The notes under the pieces were generated by a model. That model had not been told where the DNA came from. It searched no databases and worked only from the letters and a program-made list of their open reading frames with translations. From Brugia malayi (Eukaryota; Nematoda; Chromadorea; Rhabditida; Onchocercidae): 64,000 nucleotides of DNA. The stretch spans positions 1 through 64,000 of the forward strand of contig NW_025062293.1 of assembly GCF_000002995.4 (NCBI RefSeq), written 5' to 3'. Numbering within the stretch: the stretch's first letter is position 1; the number at the start of each line of letters is the position of its first letter. This document shows, in pieces, positions 1-12,223 of the stretch. Position numbers and translations under genes: made by a program.

Positions 1-3000
1 ATATTTTAAATTATTAACTCATACCATTTCTCTACAGATATAACAATATCACTAGAAGACATTTTGATTAATTCATGTCACATTCTGCAAATATAACAAT
101 ATCACTAGAAGACGTTTTTCATTACTACATTAACTCATACCATTTCTCTACCTATATAACAAGATCACTAGAAGGTATTTTGATTACTTCATTAACTCAT
201 AACATTTCTCTACAGATATAACAATATCACTAGAAGACGTTTTTGATTACTTCATTAACTCATACCATTTCTCTACAGATATAACAATATATCTCTACAG
301 ATATAACAACATCACTAGAAGACATTTCGATTAATTCATTAACTCATACCATTTCTCTACTGATATAACAATATCACTAAGAAGACATTTTGATTAATTC
401 ATTAACTCATACCATTTCTCTGCAGATGTAACAATATCACGCCATTCCTCTGCAAATATAACAATATCACTAGAAGACATTTCGATTAATTCATGCACTT
501 CTCTGCAAATATAACAATATTACTAGAAGACATTTTGATTAATTCATGCCACCTCTCTGCAAATATAACAATATCACTAGAAGACGTTTTGATTACTTCA
601 TTAACTCATACCATTTCTCTACCTATATAACAAGATCACTAGAAGGTATTTTGATTACTTCATTAACTCATACCATTTCTCTACAAATATAGCAATATCA
701 CTAGAAGACATTTTGATTAATTAACTCACACCATTTCTCTACAGATATTACAATATCACTAGAAGACGTTTTGATTACTTCATAAACTCATACCATTTCT
801 CTACGATATAACAATATCACTAGAAGACATTTTGATTACTTCATTAACTCATACCATTTCTCTACTGATATAACAATATCACTAGAAGACATTTTGATTA
901 CTTCATTAACTCATACCATTTCTCTACCAATATAACAAGATCACTAGAAGATATTTTGATTACTTCATTAACTCATACCATTTCTCAACAGATATAACAA
1001 TATCATTACAAGACGTTTTGATTAATTCATTCCCCATCTCTACAGATATAACAATATCACTAGAAGACATATTGATTAATTCATTCCCCTTCTCCACAGA
1101 TATAACAATATCACTAGAAGACGTTTTGATTACTTCATTAACACATACCATTTCTCTACAGATATAACATTATCACTAGAAGTCGTTTTGATTAATTCAT
1201 TCCCCTTCTCTACAAATATAACAATATCACTAGAAGACGTTTTGATTACTTCATTAACTCAGACCATTTCTCTACCAATACAACAATATCATTATAAGAC
1301 GTTTTGATTACTTCATTAACTTATACCATATCTCTACAGATATAACAGTATCACTAGAAGACATATTGATTAATTCATTCCCCTTCTCTACAGATTTAAC
1401 AATATCACTAGAAGACGTTTTGATTACTTCATTAACTCATGCCATTTCTCTACAGATATTACATTATCACTAGAAGACATTTTGATTAATTCATTCCCCA
1501 TCTCTACAGATATAACAATATCACAAGAAGACGTTTTGATTATTTCATTAACTCAAACCATTTCTCTGCAGATATAACAATATCACTAGAAGACATTTTG
1601 ATTAATTCATTAACTCACACCATATCTCTACAGATATAACAATATCACTAGAAGACATTTTGATTACTTCATTAGCTCATACCATTTCTCTACCAATATA
1701 ACAATATCATTACAAGACGTTTTGATTACTTCATTAACTTATACCATATCTCTACAGATATAACATTATCACTAGAAGACATATTGATTAATTCATTCCC
1801 CTTCTCTACAGATTTAACAATATCACTAGAAGACGTTTTGATTACTTCATTAACTCATACCATTTCTCTACAGATATAACAATATCATTACAAGACGTTT
1901 TGATTACTTCATTAACTCATACCATATCTCTACAGATATAACATTATCACTAGAAGACATTTTGATTAATTCATTCCCCTTCTCTACAGATATAACAATA
2001 TCACTAGAAGACATTTTGATAACTTCATTAGCTCATACCATTTCTCTACCAATATAACAAGATCACTAGAAGATATTTTGATTACTTCACTAACTCATAC
2101 CATTTCTCTACAGATATTACAATATCACTTGAAGATATTTTGATTACTTCATTAACTCATACCATTTCTCTACAGATATAACAATATCACTAGAAGACGT
2201 TTTGATTACTTCATTAACTCATACCATTTCTCTACAGATATTACAATATCACTAGAAGACATTTTGATTAATTCATTCACCTTCTCAACAGATATAACAA
2301 TATCACTAGAAGTCGTTTTGATTAATTCATTAACTCAGACCATTTCTCTACCAATATAACAATATCACTAGAAGACATTTTGATTAATTCATTAGCTCAT
2401 ACCATTTCTCTACCAATACAACAATATCATTATAAGACGTTTTGATTACTTCATTAACTTATACCATATCTCTACAGATATAACAGTATCACTAGAAGAC
2501 ATATTGATTAATTCATTCCCCTTCTCCACAGATTTAACAATATCACTAGAAGACGTTTTGATTATTTCATTAACTCAAACCATTTCTCTGCAGATATAAC
2601 AATATCACTAGAAGATTTTTTTGATTAATTCATTCACCTACTCTGCAGATATAACAATATCACTAGAAGACATATTGATTAATTCATTCCCCTTCTCTAC
2701 AGATATAATAAAATCACTAGAAGACGTTTTGATTACTTCATTAACACATACCATTTCTCTACAGATATAACATTATCACTAGAAGTCGTTTTGATTAATT
2801 CATTCCCCTTCTCTACAGATATTACAATATCACTAGAAGACGTTTTGATTACTTCATTAACTCATACCATTTCTCGACAGATATAACAATATCACTAGAA
2901 GACGTTTTGATTACTTCATTAACTCAGATTACTTCATTACTCTACAGATATAACAATATCACTAGAAGAACATTTTGATTAATTCATTAACTCACACCAA

Positions 3001-4585
3001 TTATTTCTACAGATATAACAATATCACTAGAAGACATTTTGATTACTTCATTAGCATCATACCATTTCTCTACCAATATAACAATATCATTACAAGACGT
3101 TTTGATTACTTCATTAACTCAGACCATTTCTCTACCAACATAACAATATCACTAGAAGACGTTTTTGATTACTTCATTAACTCATACCATTTCTCTACAG
3201 ATATAACATTATCACTAGAAGACATTTTGATTACTTCATTCCCCTTCTCTACAGATATAACACTATCACTAGAAGTCATTTTGATTAATTCATTCCCCTT
3301 CTCTACAGATTTAACAATATCACTAGAAGACGTTTTGATTACTTCATTAACTCAGACCATTTCTCTACCAATATAACAAGATCACTTGAAGATATTTTGA
3401 TTACTTCATTAACTCATACCATTTCTCTACAGATTAAACAATATCACTAGAAGACATTTTGAATAATTCACGCCATTTCTCTGCAAATATAACAATATCA
3501 CTAGAAGACATTTTGATTAATTCATGTCACTTCTCCATTGATATAACAATATCAGTAGAAGATATTTTGATTAATTCATTAACTCATACCATTTCTTTAC
3601 CAATATAACAAGATCAGTAGGTGACATTCTGCTTATTTCATTAACTCATACCATTTCTCTATAGATATAACAATATCACAAGAAGATGTTTTGATTAATT
3701 CATTATCTTGCACCATTTCTCCACAGATATAACAATATCCTTAGAAGACATTTTGATTAATTCATTAACTCATACCATTTCTCTACAAATAAAACAATAT
3801 CATTAGAAGACATTTTGATTAATTCATTAACTCTTACCATTTCTCTACAGATATAACAATATCACAAGAAGACATTTTGATTAATTCATTAACTCATACC
3901 ATTTCTCAACAAATATAACAATATTACAAGAAGACATTTTGATTAATTCATTAACTCCCATTTCTCTGCAGATATAACAATATCACTAGAAGATATTTTG
4001 ATTAATTCATTAAGTCGTATCATTTCTCTAGAGATATAACAATATCACTAGAGAGCATTTTGATTAATTCATTAGCTCTTACCATTTCTCTACAGATAAA
4101 ACAATATTACAAGAAGACATTTTGAATTATTTGTTAGCTCATACAATTTCTCGACAAATATAACAATATTACAAGGAGACATTTTAATTAATTCATTAAC
4201 TCATGCCATTTCCCGACAAATATAACAATATTACAAGAAGACATTTTGATTAATTCATTAATTCATACCATTTCTCGACATATATAACAATATTATAAGA
4301 AGACATTTTGATTAATTCATTAACTCATACCATTTCACTACAGATATGACAATATCAAACAATATCACAAGAAGACATTTTGATTAATTCATTTACTCAT
4401 TCCATTTCTCGACAAATATAACAATATTACAAGAAGACATTTTGATTTATTCATTAACTCATACCATTTCTCTACAGATATAACAATATCACTAGAAGAC
4501 ATTTTGATTAATTCATTAAGTCGTAGAATTTCTCTGTAGATAAAACTATATCACTAGAAGATTTTATCACACTAGAAGAACAATA
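1..4585. repeat. Degenerate ~62-bp tandem satellite, forward orientation
   Basis: The first 4.6 kb is a head-to-tail array of a unit of about 62 bp. Its recurring words are AACAATATCACTAGAAGAC, TTTTGATTA, TTCATTAACTCATACC and ATTTCTCTACAGATAT. Units differ by substitutions (ATT/GTT, AATTC/ACTTC) and by short deletions: a common shorter variant replaces the TAACTCATACC part with CCCC (for example near 1030, 1090 and 1210). The array runs off the left edge, so its full length is unknown. Short open frames inside it are by-products of the repeat and are not genes. Confidence 0.95.
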
Positions 4586-5095
4586 TCACTAGAAAAATGT
4601 CTTCTTGTGATATTGTTATAATTGTTGAGAAATGGTATGAGTTAATGAAAAAATCAAAATGTCTTTTAGTGATATTGTTATATCGGTAGAGAAATGGTAT
4701 GAGTTAATAAATTAATCAAAATGCTTTCTAGTGATATTGTTTGATATTGTTATATCGGTAGAGAAATGGTACAAGTTAATGAATTAATCAGAACATCTTC
4801 TTGTGTTATTGTTATATCGGTAGAGAAATGGTATGAGTTAATGAATTAATCAAAATGTCTTCTAGTGATATTGTTATATCTGTAGAGAAATGGTATGAGT
4901 TAATGAAGTAATCAAAATATCTTCTAGTGATCTTATCATGTTGGTAGAGAAATGGTTTTGAGTTAATGAAGTAATCAAAATGTCTTCTAGTGATATTGTT
5001 TTATCTGTGGAGAAATGGTTTTGAGTTAATGAAGTAATCAAAATGTCTTCTAGTGATATTGTTATATCTGTGGAGAAATGGTAGAGTTAATGTCA
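4586..5095. repeat. Same ~62-bp satellite, inverted orientation
   Basis: From about 4590 the repeat continues as the reverse complement: words such as GAGAAATGGTATGAGTTAAT and TCTTCTAGTGATATTGTTAT replace their complements. About eight units follow and the array stops near 5095. The turning point, about 4560-4610, contains broken partial units. The pair forms a long imperfect palindrome with unequal arms. Confidence 0.93.
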
Positions 5096-5493
5096 TAAGC
5101 TTCAGCTGTATTAAGGAACACGGGAATTACTCATGAAGTCATATACTACATTAAAACGAACTTCTAAGTTTATCATCTTTTATGGATTACGGTGTGCAAC
5201 TTCAAAAAAGCAATTTTTCAGTTCTGGATCGACTCGAGCTTACCGAACAATTCGTAGTAACATTCATTTTCCCATCCACGAGCTGATGGTGAAAAAGACA
5301 AGTTGATTCATCATTAAGAAGTTACCAAAAACATAATCAGCCAAATTCCTTCTACTTAATTAATCCAAAAAAGTATCATTTTTTACGCAATCACTACAGT
5401 AAATGATACTTTTAGTTTAATTTTAATCCGACTCTAAATTATCCTGGAAGACTTTTTTTATTGCACAGAAATTTATCTTCGTAAAGTGCTAAG
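5096..5493. other. Unique sequence next to the satellite, no gene assigned
   Basis: This is non-repetitive sequence. A short plus-strand frame after the TTTTTCAG ending near 5220 stays open for about 28 codons and ends at a TGA near 5306. It has no recognisable motif and no second exon, so I do not call a gene. Confidence 0.4.
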
Positions 5494-5682
5494 TTATTTC
5501 TGAAGTGAGTTTGCAAATACTGAATTTTCGCATTTTGTTAAAAAGTTCTCTTCCTGCAGATGATCACCACTAAAACGGCATGAGCTCAATGGAAATATCT
5601 TTGCATACTTCTCAGTGCAACCTTTTATAACATCACTTTCTTCAAATTCAATCCAGTGACCAAACATAAAGGTTCTTTCAGC
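5494..5682 (-). CDS. Unrecognised terminal exon, minus strand
   Basis: After a good 3' splice site (TTTTAG, ending at 5683 on the minus strand) a frame stays open for 62 codons and ends in TAA at 5494-5496. The peptide starts AERTFMFGHWIEFEESD and later has KIFPLSSCRFSGDH. Its mixed composition, with W, H, C and charged residues, is unlike AT-rich random frames. Further minus-strand open segments lie just upstream: one contains KMYDVVATLALNETEIMH (about 5860-5960), another SGFSSSLFSTSEWKLTSNN (about 5740-5835). These sit in frames that do not join cleanly. I do not recognise the family. It may be the 3' end of a real gene or another decayed gene. Confidence 0.45.
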   Translation of the reverse strand, partial: AERTFMFGHWIEFEESDVIKGCTEKYAKIFPLSSCRFSGDHLQEENFLTKCENSVFANSLQK

Positions 5683-5964
5683 CTAAAATATTTTTCATCC
5701 TACTGGCCAATTTATAGTAACAGCTTATTTGCATCAATTAAATTTTCACTCATTTCAATTTTGCATAATAAGAATAAGTTGTTAGAAGTTAGCTTCCACT
5801 CGCTTGTAGAAAATAATGAGCTCGAAAATCCAGATGCCAAAGAATAGAAGAGAAATGTTTTCTCCTACATAAACGACATGCATTATTTCAGTTTCATTGA
5901 GTGCTAGAGTAGCAACGACATCATACATCTTTAACTGAAATATCATCCTGTTCATCCAGTAAAT

Positions 5965-7468
5965 ATTTTACCCAAACAAAATCTTAAGTTAAAAAGCTGG
6001 AAGGATATAATAACTGAAGAATGAATATCGAGATTAACCTTTCAATTCCTAAGTCATATGAATTAGTCTTTCTCCATAAATTCCTTTTTACCTATAAGTT
6101 AAAATATCTGTAAATGTATATTTTCAAACGATATGAAAAACTGAGCTTTCTGAAGCTTTTTTAAACAGATCAGTCAAGAAAAGACATTCCAAAACAATAA
6201 TAAAAAAATCGATAAATGCTAAACAATTTGTTTTTTACATACTATTTCATCCATTTATTTCAATCACAATACACTTCATTACGCTCTTTCTAGTTTCTAA
6301 TTAACTGCTACAGTTAGAGAAGCTTCATGGCCAACACTTATTCAGATATATAGAAAGATAAACTGCATATAGAATCATTACAATTCAGCGGAACAATACT
6401 CGAGAATACATCTGCTAATAATATCCGATAATCCGTTACATTCAGGAGATAAGAATTATACAGCAAGAAATAACAAGTCATAGGAATGCCAGTAAAGTCT
6501 TAAATACCTCAAAATTAGTAGTTCAGCTAATATGTGTAACTTATTCAAATATAGCAGTTCTGGACCTGTCCCATCACATGAATACAACACCATCCAAAGA
6601 CCTATGAAATGCTCAATGGAAAGCTCGTTACAGATCACAGCACCGCAAAATGTCACCTTCACCGCATTTCCCACCTGCCATACTACAGATCTGACCAGAA
6701 TAAGCGGGTAATGAGACGGGTGGGGCTGAATGATAAGGGCAGTTCCACTTTATTGGTACAATTTGTTGACATACGCAGGGACGTGTGGAGATGACATCGG
6801 TAATCGAGAGTGGAACACGTAGAGGATGATCGTTTTCGAAAAGAAGGTAAAATCATCGATGAGCAAGACTGAGAACACTTTGTCAATAATAATGTGCAAT
6901 GGTTTGTTAAACCATAATTTAATACATAATTCTTTGATCAGTACATAATAGGTACATAATCCTCTTTTATGAGAAGAAAGATTAGAAGGGAGTCATTTCT
7001 AGTGTGAAATGGAGGCATTTAACCCTTGAAGGAGGTAACGCTACATTCAGGACCAATTATATATTTAACACAGTGCATTTAAAATTAATTACTTGTTTGA
7101 TTAAAATGCTGACATGCAAATTTGGTAAATTACTTAACAATCTTGTTACTGATAGAGATGATAACAGATACATTGTTATCAATGCTCTTACAGCCATCAC
7201 GCGTCGGTGACACTGTGTATGTACGAAGGTGAACTTTGTGTGTCGAAATGTGCATATTTTGAAATTTGCCGTACTTACATTCTTGAATTCTATAATCTAT
7301 TGGGAAATTTTAGAGTTGTAAAGAAGTTTTTCTTTACGACAGTCTTTTCTAATTTTATTTTGCTTTGCTTAGTTATCACGATATGCTTGTGGTTTGGGTT
7401 CACATTTAACTGATTTAAATTTTTCTTATTTCTTATTACCTTATACCTGAATTGTATTTGTTTTTTAG
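5965..7468. other. No gene recognised
   Basis: The only candidates are short frames of 60-70 codons (for example 6609-6794 +, 7004-7210 +, 7207-7413 +). They show no family motif, no linked splice sites and overlap one another in different frames. The 7207-7413 frame contains a hydrophobic stretch near its end but has no supporting context. Confidence 0.35.
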
Positions 7469-7782
7469 AAGCGAAGGACTGGAACAGCAGTATAGAAAAA
7501 ACAGTCACAAGTTCGGAATTCTACTTTTCTACTATCATCCATTCAACTTTAAAAATTATCTCTTTACCTTTGATAATACTCTATGTTCTGCACAACAGAT
7601 TGATGATCTTAAACTTGTAAACAAGGAGCAACCTAGTCAAAAAGGTCAGTCGGCATTTTGTCTTAATTATCTCTATATTTTCTCCTGTTCATTTTATTGT
7701 AATTTTTGTTTCAGAAACATGTAAAAAATCAAAAGAAGGTTGGTTCAGTCACTGTTTCTACAGTCGAAGAAACGGAGGATGA
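7469..7782 (+). CDS. Two unrecognised exons
   Basis: Exon one is 7469-7644, between a TTTTTTAG acceptor and a GTCAGT donor. Exon two starts at 7715 after TTTCAG. One fully open reading begins [16 protein letters not shown] and runs into exon two to a TGA at 7780-7782. A second reading of exon one has a membrane-like stretch ([12 protein letters not shown]) but a TAA at its end; the matching reading of exon two is acidic ([12 protein letters not shown]) and ends at a GTAAGC donor at about 7793. The second reading looks more protein-like but is broken, so this could be a pseudogene. Family not recognised. Confidence 0.3.
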
Positions 7783-7794
7783 ACTGGAAGCGGT

Positions 7795-9179
7795 AAGCAA
7801 GAACTATTAAATGAATTATGAACATGGAAGAGTTTTAGAGTGGATTTTTTTACGTTTTCAGAAACAGTAAGAAAAATCTAAACGATCATTTAAACATTTC
7901 TTAGGAACTTTGTTCATATATGCATTACACTTTACTTTGCTATATCGGAGTATGTAAACGGTCTGGATTTTAAGGTTATGTGTTCTGCGACAGTAAATGA
8001 TCAGATTTCCGAAAGCTAATTACTATCAGTTTGAAAACCATGCAGAATTCACATAATTTTTTGCAGATTTTTTCTTGATTTAATAACAGTAACAAGCATA
8101 TCAACATAAGTTAAATCTCAGTTTATTCTAGCGACAAATAGCAGAATTATATGCACTGAATGCTTGTACGAATACCAGATGAAAAGGAAAGGAATGTTGA
8201 AAAATGATATTTCGATAGAGTTAATTGAGGCGAAAAAAGAGAGGAAAACAATTGAAGAACACTGTTATAATTAACTTCTGGTGATTTTCTTCATCCATTT
8301 CTTAGGAATAATAATGCAAGGATGATAGATCAAGTTATCGAATTTCCTGAAAAATACTTTTTTTTTTTTTAATATTTTTGAAGTTTCCTTCACCTTCATC
8401 ATTTGCACGAAAACTTTTCATTTAGTGCTTTAAGCATTACATGTGCGTTTTGACTAAAATTCACATGAAATTCAACATTTAAATTAAAGCTTTTCTGTTC
8501 AGTGTCTTTTTGTAACCTTTTCTCTCTTTGCGCAACTTTTTTGGGTCATAATCACTTCCAATGGGAAATTCGATGATTTTATCGCATACAGATACTGATA
8601 TTTTGTGCTTTGGAAGCGCTAAACCTTTCCTTAAAATTGTTTTCGTTTCTTGAAATTGTTTAGAAGATATTGATCGTAGCATTTTTATCTGAAACTGTTC
8701 TTTTTTCAGTTTTTACATTAGCCGTCAAGCTCATGGTTTTGTCTTTTCCAATTTTCAAAAAATTGAGAAATTTGTCTTTGTTACAGTGATTCTTTTCTTT
8801 TGGAGCTAGTAGGAATGAGCAATGAGCATTATGCCATCATTTTCGTATTTCGCATTGTGGGCGTTGAAAAGTGATCTCATAATAAATAAAAAATTCTTTA
8901 TGGAATTACTCTTTAATAAATTCAGATAGAGTTCCGAATGGTAAGATATTAGGAATAGGGAAAATAAATTGAAGGGAAAAATAAAAAAAAAAAATTCAGA
9001 ATGGGAATGTTAGCATATTTGCTGCTTCTTTTTTGAAAATCACTTCGGTTTTGAATGTAAATCCTATCCTCCGCAGTTTGTGGGAAACTGTTCTTATTTC
9101 CAAACCCAAAAAAGATAAGATAAGGGAAGAGATAAGATAAGGGAAAAATCAAACTGAGTTGTAAGTTTTTGTGAGGTGG
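7795..9179. other. No gene recognised
   Basis: AT-rich sequence with homopolymer runs. A 67-codon minus-strand frame at 8479-8682 ends in a lysine-rich tail (DPKKLRKERKGYKKTLN) and is the best candidate, but it has no partner exon or motif. Nothing else is supported. Confidence 0.35.
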
Positions 9180-10901
9180 TTATGATGAAATACACACTTC
9201 TCTCGCTGCTATAGTTACTACGTCCTCGGGCATTTCGAGCTCATAATCATAAACACTGTTTTGGTCGACATTACTATGAATAAGTAATTCAACCTGTAAC
9301 AACGATGTTAATAATTTTATTAATCTTGATAATGTTATTGGTAGTGATACGTAAGATAGGTTACGGAGGAGTGTGATTTAAGGTACGTTCCAATTATACT
9401 AATTTCAAACACTTACGAAACCATTTTTTTCCATACTTGCCAATATCCAATACTGCAGCATAGATTTTGATGCAACCGGATGACGATTCACTTCTCTGAG
9501 AAAAATTGGATAGAGTGTTATTTAAGCAGTTCAATATCAAATAAGCTAAACAAATTATCGAAATTTTAAAGAATGCTCAGTATTTTTTCGAATGTTGGAG
9601 AAATTTTTTAAAAAGATCGAAAAGTCAATAATTTCGAAAATTTTCAACAGTATTTTGGTAGCGCTGAAAACTAGCTTGTCTTCTCAAACTTGAATTTCAC
9701 GGGTTGAATTCCGGATTTCCAGAAAATCACATCTGAGATAATTAAAAAATTTACTTGATCGTATCTCCTGGACGTAGGTGAATAGCAGCAAGGCTCCAGC
9801 ATTTAGCTGAAGCTACTTGAAGTCGCTCTCGAGCATCATATGATACAGATAACCCTAACAAATCGCTCTCATCCGGAGGTATCAAGTCTCTCGCATGGAC
9901 GCATACCTGTCAAATCAAAAATGGATAATAGTATTTAATAAGTAAATGGGAAGAAGTGGATTGAACTTTGATGATATTCGTTACAGCGTCTCGCAAGAGT
10001 CACAGCTTCTATCTGAAATAAATTCACGATCACAGTCCCAATTCCGATGCAAAACCTTCTCAGGTAGTCATAATTTATAGACTTCCGATCATCTGTTAAA
10101 TTATAAAGTTCAGAATTTTTTTTTATTTCTGACAGCCAAGGATAATTACTGTGTAAACATTAACAGCTCGTAGAAGTTTAGTTTCACGTTTCACTATCAG
10201 TGTTTCAATAGTAGATTGAACACGGCGACAATGAGAATATGCATTTCTCCGAAGTTTTACAGAAGCTCTCTATAAACATTCAGAAAAACCTTAATCATTT
10301 AAAACCTTGGTACACAACAAAAGTGCTTCTGGAATTTATTAATGATTTAATAGTGATGAGTAACTTTCCATAGACATCAGGAGATGATATTCTGAATTTA
10401 ACTTTCCTTTCCCTTCCCATTTTACCAAGGATACAATCTATTCACAAGCAATACGTTGGATCTACAGGACTTTCCTCATAGATTTTTCGAGGTCGTTGAT
10501 GGATTTTAGAATATGCTAAATATTTTTAAGTGAAAAAAATACAGCTGTTGACTTATGCATAATTTCTATTAATGTTATAGAATCATGGATTTCGATATCA
10601 TCGACAGATAGAATGATGTCACCGACAAATGCCAAATTAGCTGCCGCCCCACATGGATCCACGAACACTATCTAAAAATACAGCAATTTTAACAAAGTTT
10701 CTCTATGCCTTTTTTGTATTGACTAATCTTCATTATTCTCACAATGGACATACTTATGCATAGAATTTTCAGTTTCTCAAAAAGAAAATGAAATTCGAAT
10801 TATAAAGATAAAGTGAAATTTAAATCTAAATTTAAACGTCACACCTTCCATGTAGTTTTTTGAATTCTTATACCGAATGGCTTGTTCAAAACTATTGTTT
10901 C
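9180..10901 (-). CDS. Tandem PDZ-domain protein, 3' part of gene
   Basis: Minus-strand exons in order are 10901-10845, 10671-10543, 10269-10150, one beginning at 10012, 9906-9755, 9495-9417 and 9293-9180, which ends in TAA. The first three join in phase 0 into one PDZ fold: the ligand-binding loop is KPFGIRI, followed by GAAANLAFVGDIILSVDDIE and a C-terminal strand TIETLIVKRE. The last three join cleanly into a second PDZ: LGLSVSYDARERLQVA, AAIHLRPGDTIK, HPVASKSMLQYW and NGFVELLI, then an acidic tail ending VCISS. PDZ domains bind protein C-termini and scaffold membrane complexes; this shape resembles multi-PDZ proteins of nematodes. The exon at 10012 (IEAVTLARR) does not reach the next exon in frame with any GT donor I can find, so the model is unresolved or the gene is damaged there. 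5' exons were not found. Confidence 0.72.
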
Positions 10902-11486
10902 CTAAATATATGCAAAATGTTTAGGACCCAGAATTTTTCATTTTAATACATCAAACTTCTTACTTTATATGTACCTCAAACGTTATACCAAATAGTCATT
11001 CAAAACTATCATTTTTGTTATCGCAAATTAATATCAACTATCCATAATTATAAATAATCATTCGTTCCTAGCACACAATCGTATATGTAAACATCTGTAA
11101 TATCCGGAAGGCTTCAGCATTACATTTCCTTCCCACTTACGTTACTGTTCTTACACCTAAATTTTTTTTCACAAATATTTTAATAAGAACATGGGTACTG
11201 GCCACCATTATGCATAATAGAGAGAATCAAGTGCACACTTCTGACAGTCCTGGATGATTCCATGGTCTTGGCCACTTATTTTGGCCCTCACCCATCCAGC
11301 AATGAATAATTCGATAATAATGATGTCTGACATTATATTTTGTCTTATTTATACTAAAATGTAAACTGTAAATTCGAAATGAAGGAATGAAAAAAAAAAA
11401 AAAAAAAAAGAGATTTTCTTCTACTTCCATCTTGTACAATATCAGCCATCTCCCGGGATAATACAGGGAGGCAAAATATTTAAAAC

Positions 11487-11834
11487 TTATTCAATCAGTT
11501 CATTCAAGCAGATATAAACGTCAACTGATTGTCGTGCTTTTTCGGTCTGAATTGATGTTAGCAGTAACTTAGCATGTAACATCGATGCCTTAGGGAGCAG
11601 TTTCAGCTTCACATCAATCTTCTTTCATAGTGAGCGTTTCAAGTGAGTCTAAAAAGAAAAGAAATTGTAGACTTAAATACTGATATTTTGTCTTATATGC
11701 TTACTAAAACATGGACAAAATGCCTCTCTTTATGCAAGGAACAGGCAGTAATGTCTCTATATAATTTCTCGAAATAACTTCCTCGTCACTTTTGTTTTCC
11801 GCGTAATTGTTGAGAGCATACTGCACAGCTAAAA
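11487..11834 (-). CDS. Unrecognised gene, last two exons
   Basis: The upstream exon 11834-11705, after a GCATAG acceptor, reads AVQYALNNYAENKSDEEV, then IETLLPVPCIKRGIL, and ends at a GTAAGC donor. The downstream exon reads KLKLLPKASMLHAKLLL and TEKARQSVDVYICLNEL and ends in TAA at 11487-11489. Its acceptor is uncertain because a TGA lies just upstream in the same frame, near 11610. The composition is clearly protein-like. The gene ends about 0.6 kb before the PDZ exons on the same strand and could be a neighbour or a 5' relative of that gene. Family not recognised. Confidence 0.4.
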
Positions 11835-12223
11835 CTATGCACAGTTAACAGAGATATAGCATTCCTAAAGAGACAACTGAATAAGTCCGTCCCTCTCTCA
11901 CCACATTTTCATCAGTGCTGCTCACTATTCTTCCATCCTTCAGCTACTAGAGCGGGAATTTAAAATGATGGATTTGATAGGAAAAAGAGAACTTTGAATA
12001 ATTCGACACTTAATAATTTGATGTAGATCTGATTCACTGTATTAGTATGAAGGTGACTACCAGTCGTTATTGGACGGTTTTATTTCATCTTTGGTGCTTA
12101 GCCTCGCCCTTCGAAACTTCGCAAGCATTCATCCTCGACTGACGCATTCCTTGTGAACCATTCACCTATCCACAAGGACATGCATGCAGACAGGGAGTGA
12201 GTAGCTAAGTAGTATAATTTCAG

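Noticed and set aside
2975..3376. 133-codon frame inside the left satellite
   Set aside because: Produced by the 62-bp repeat; internal repeats of the peptide follow the DNA unit.
8479..8682. 67-codon minus-strand frame with lysine-rich end
   Set aside because: Looks somewhat coding but stands alone without splice partners or a recognisable family.
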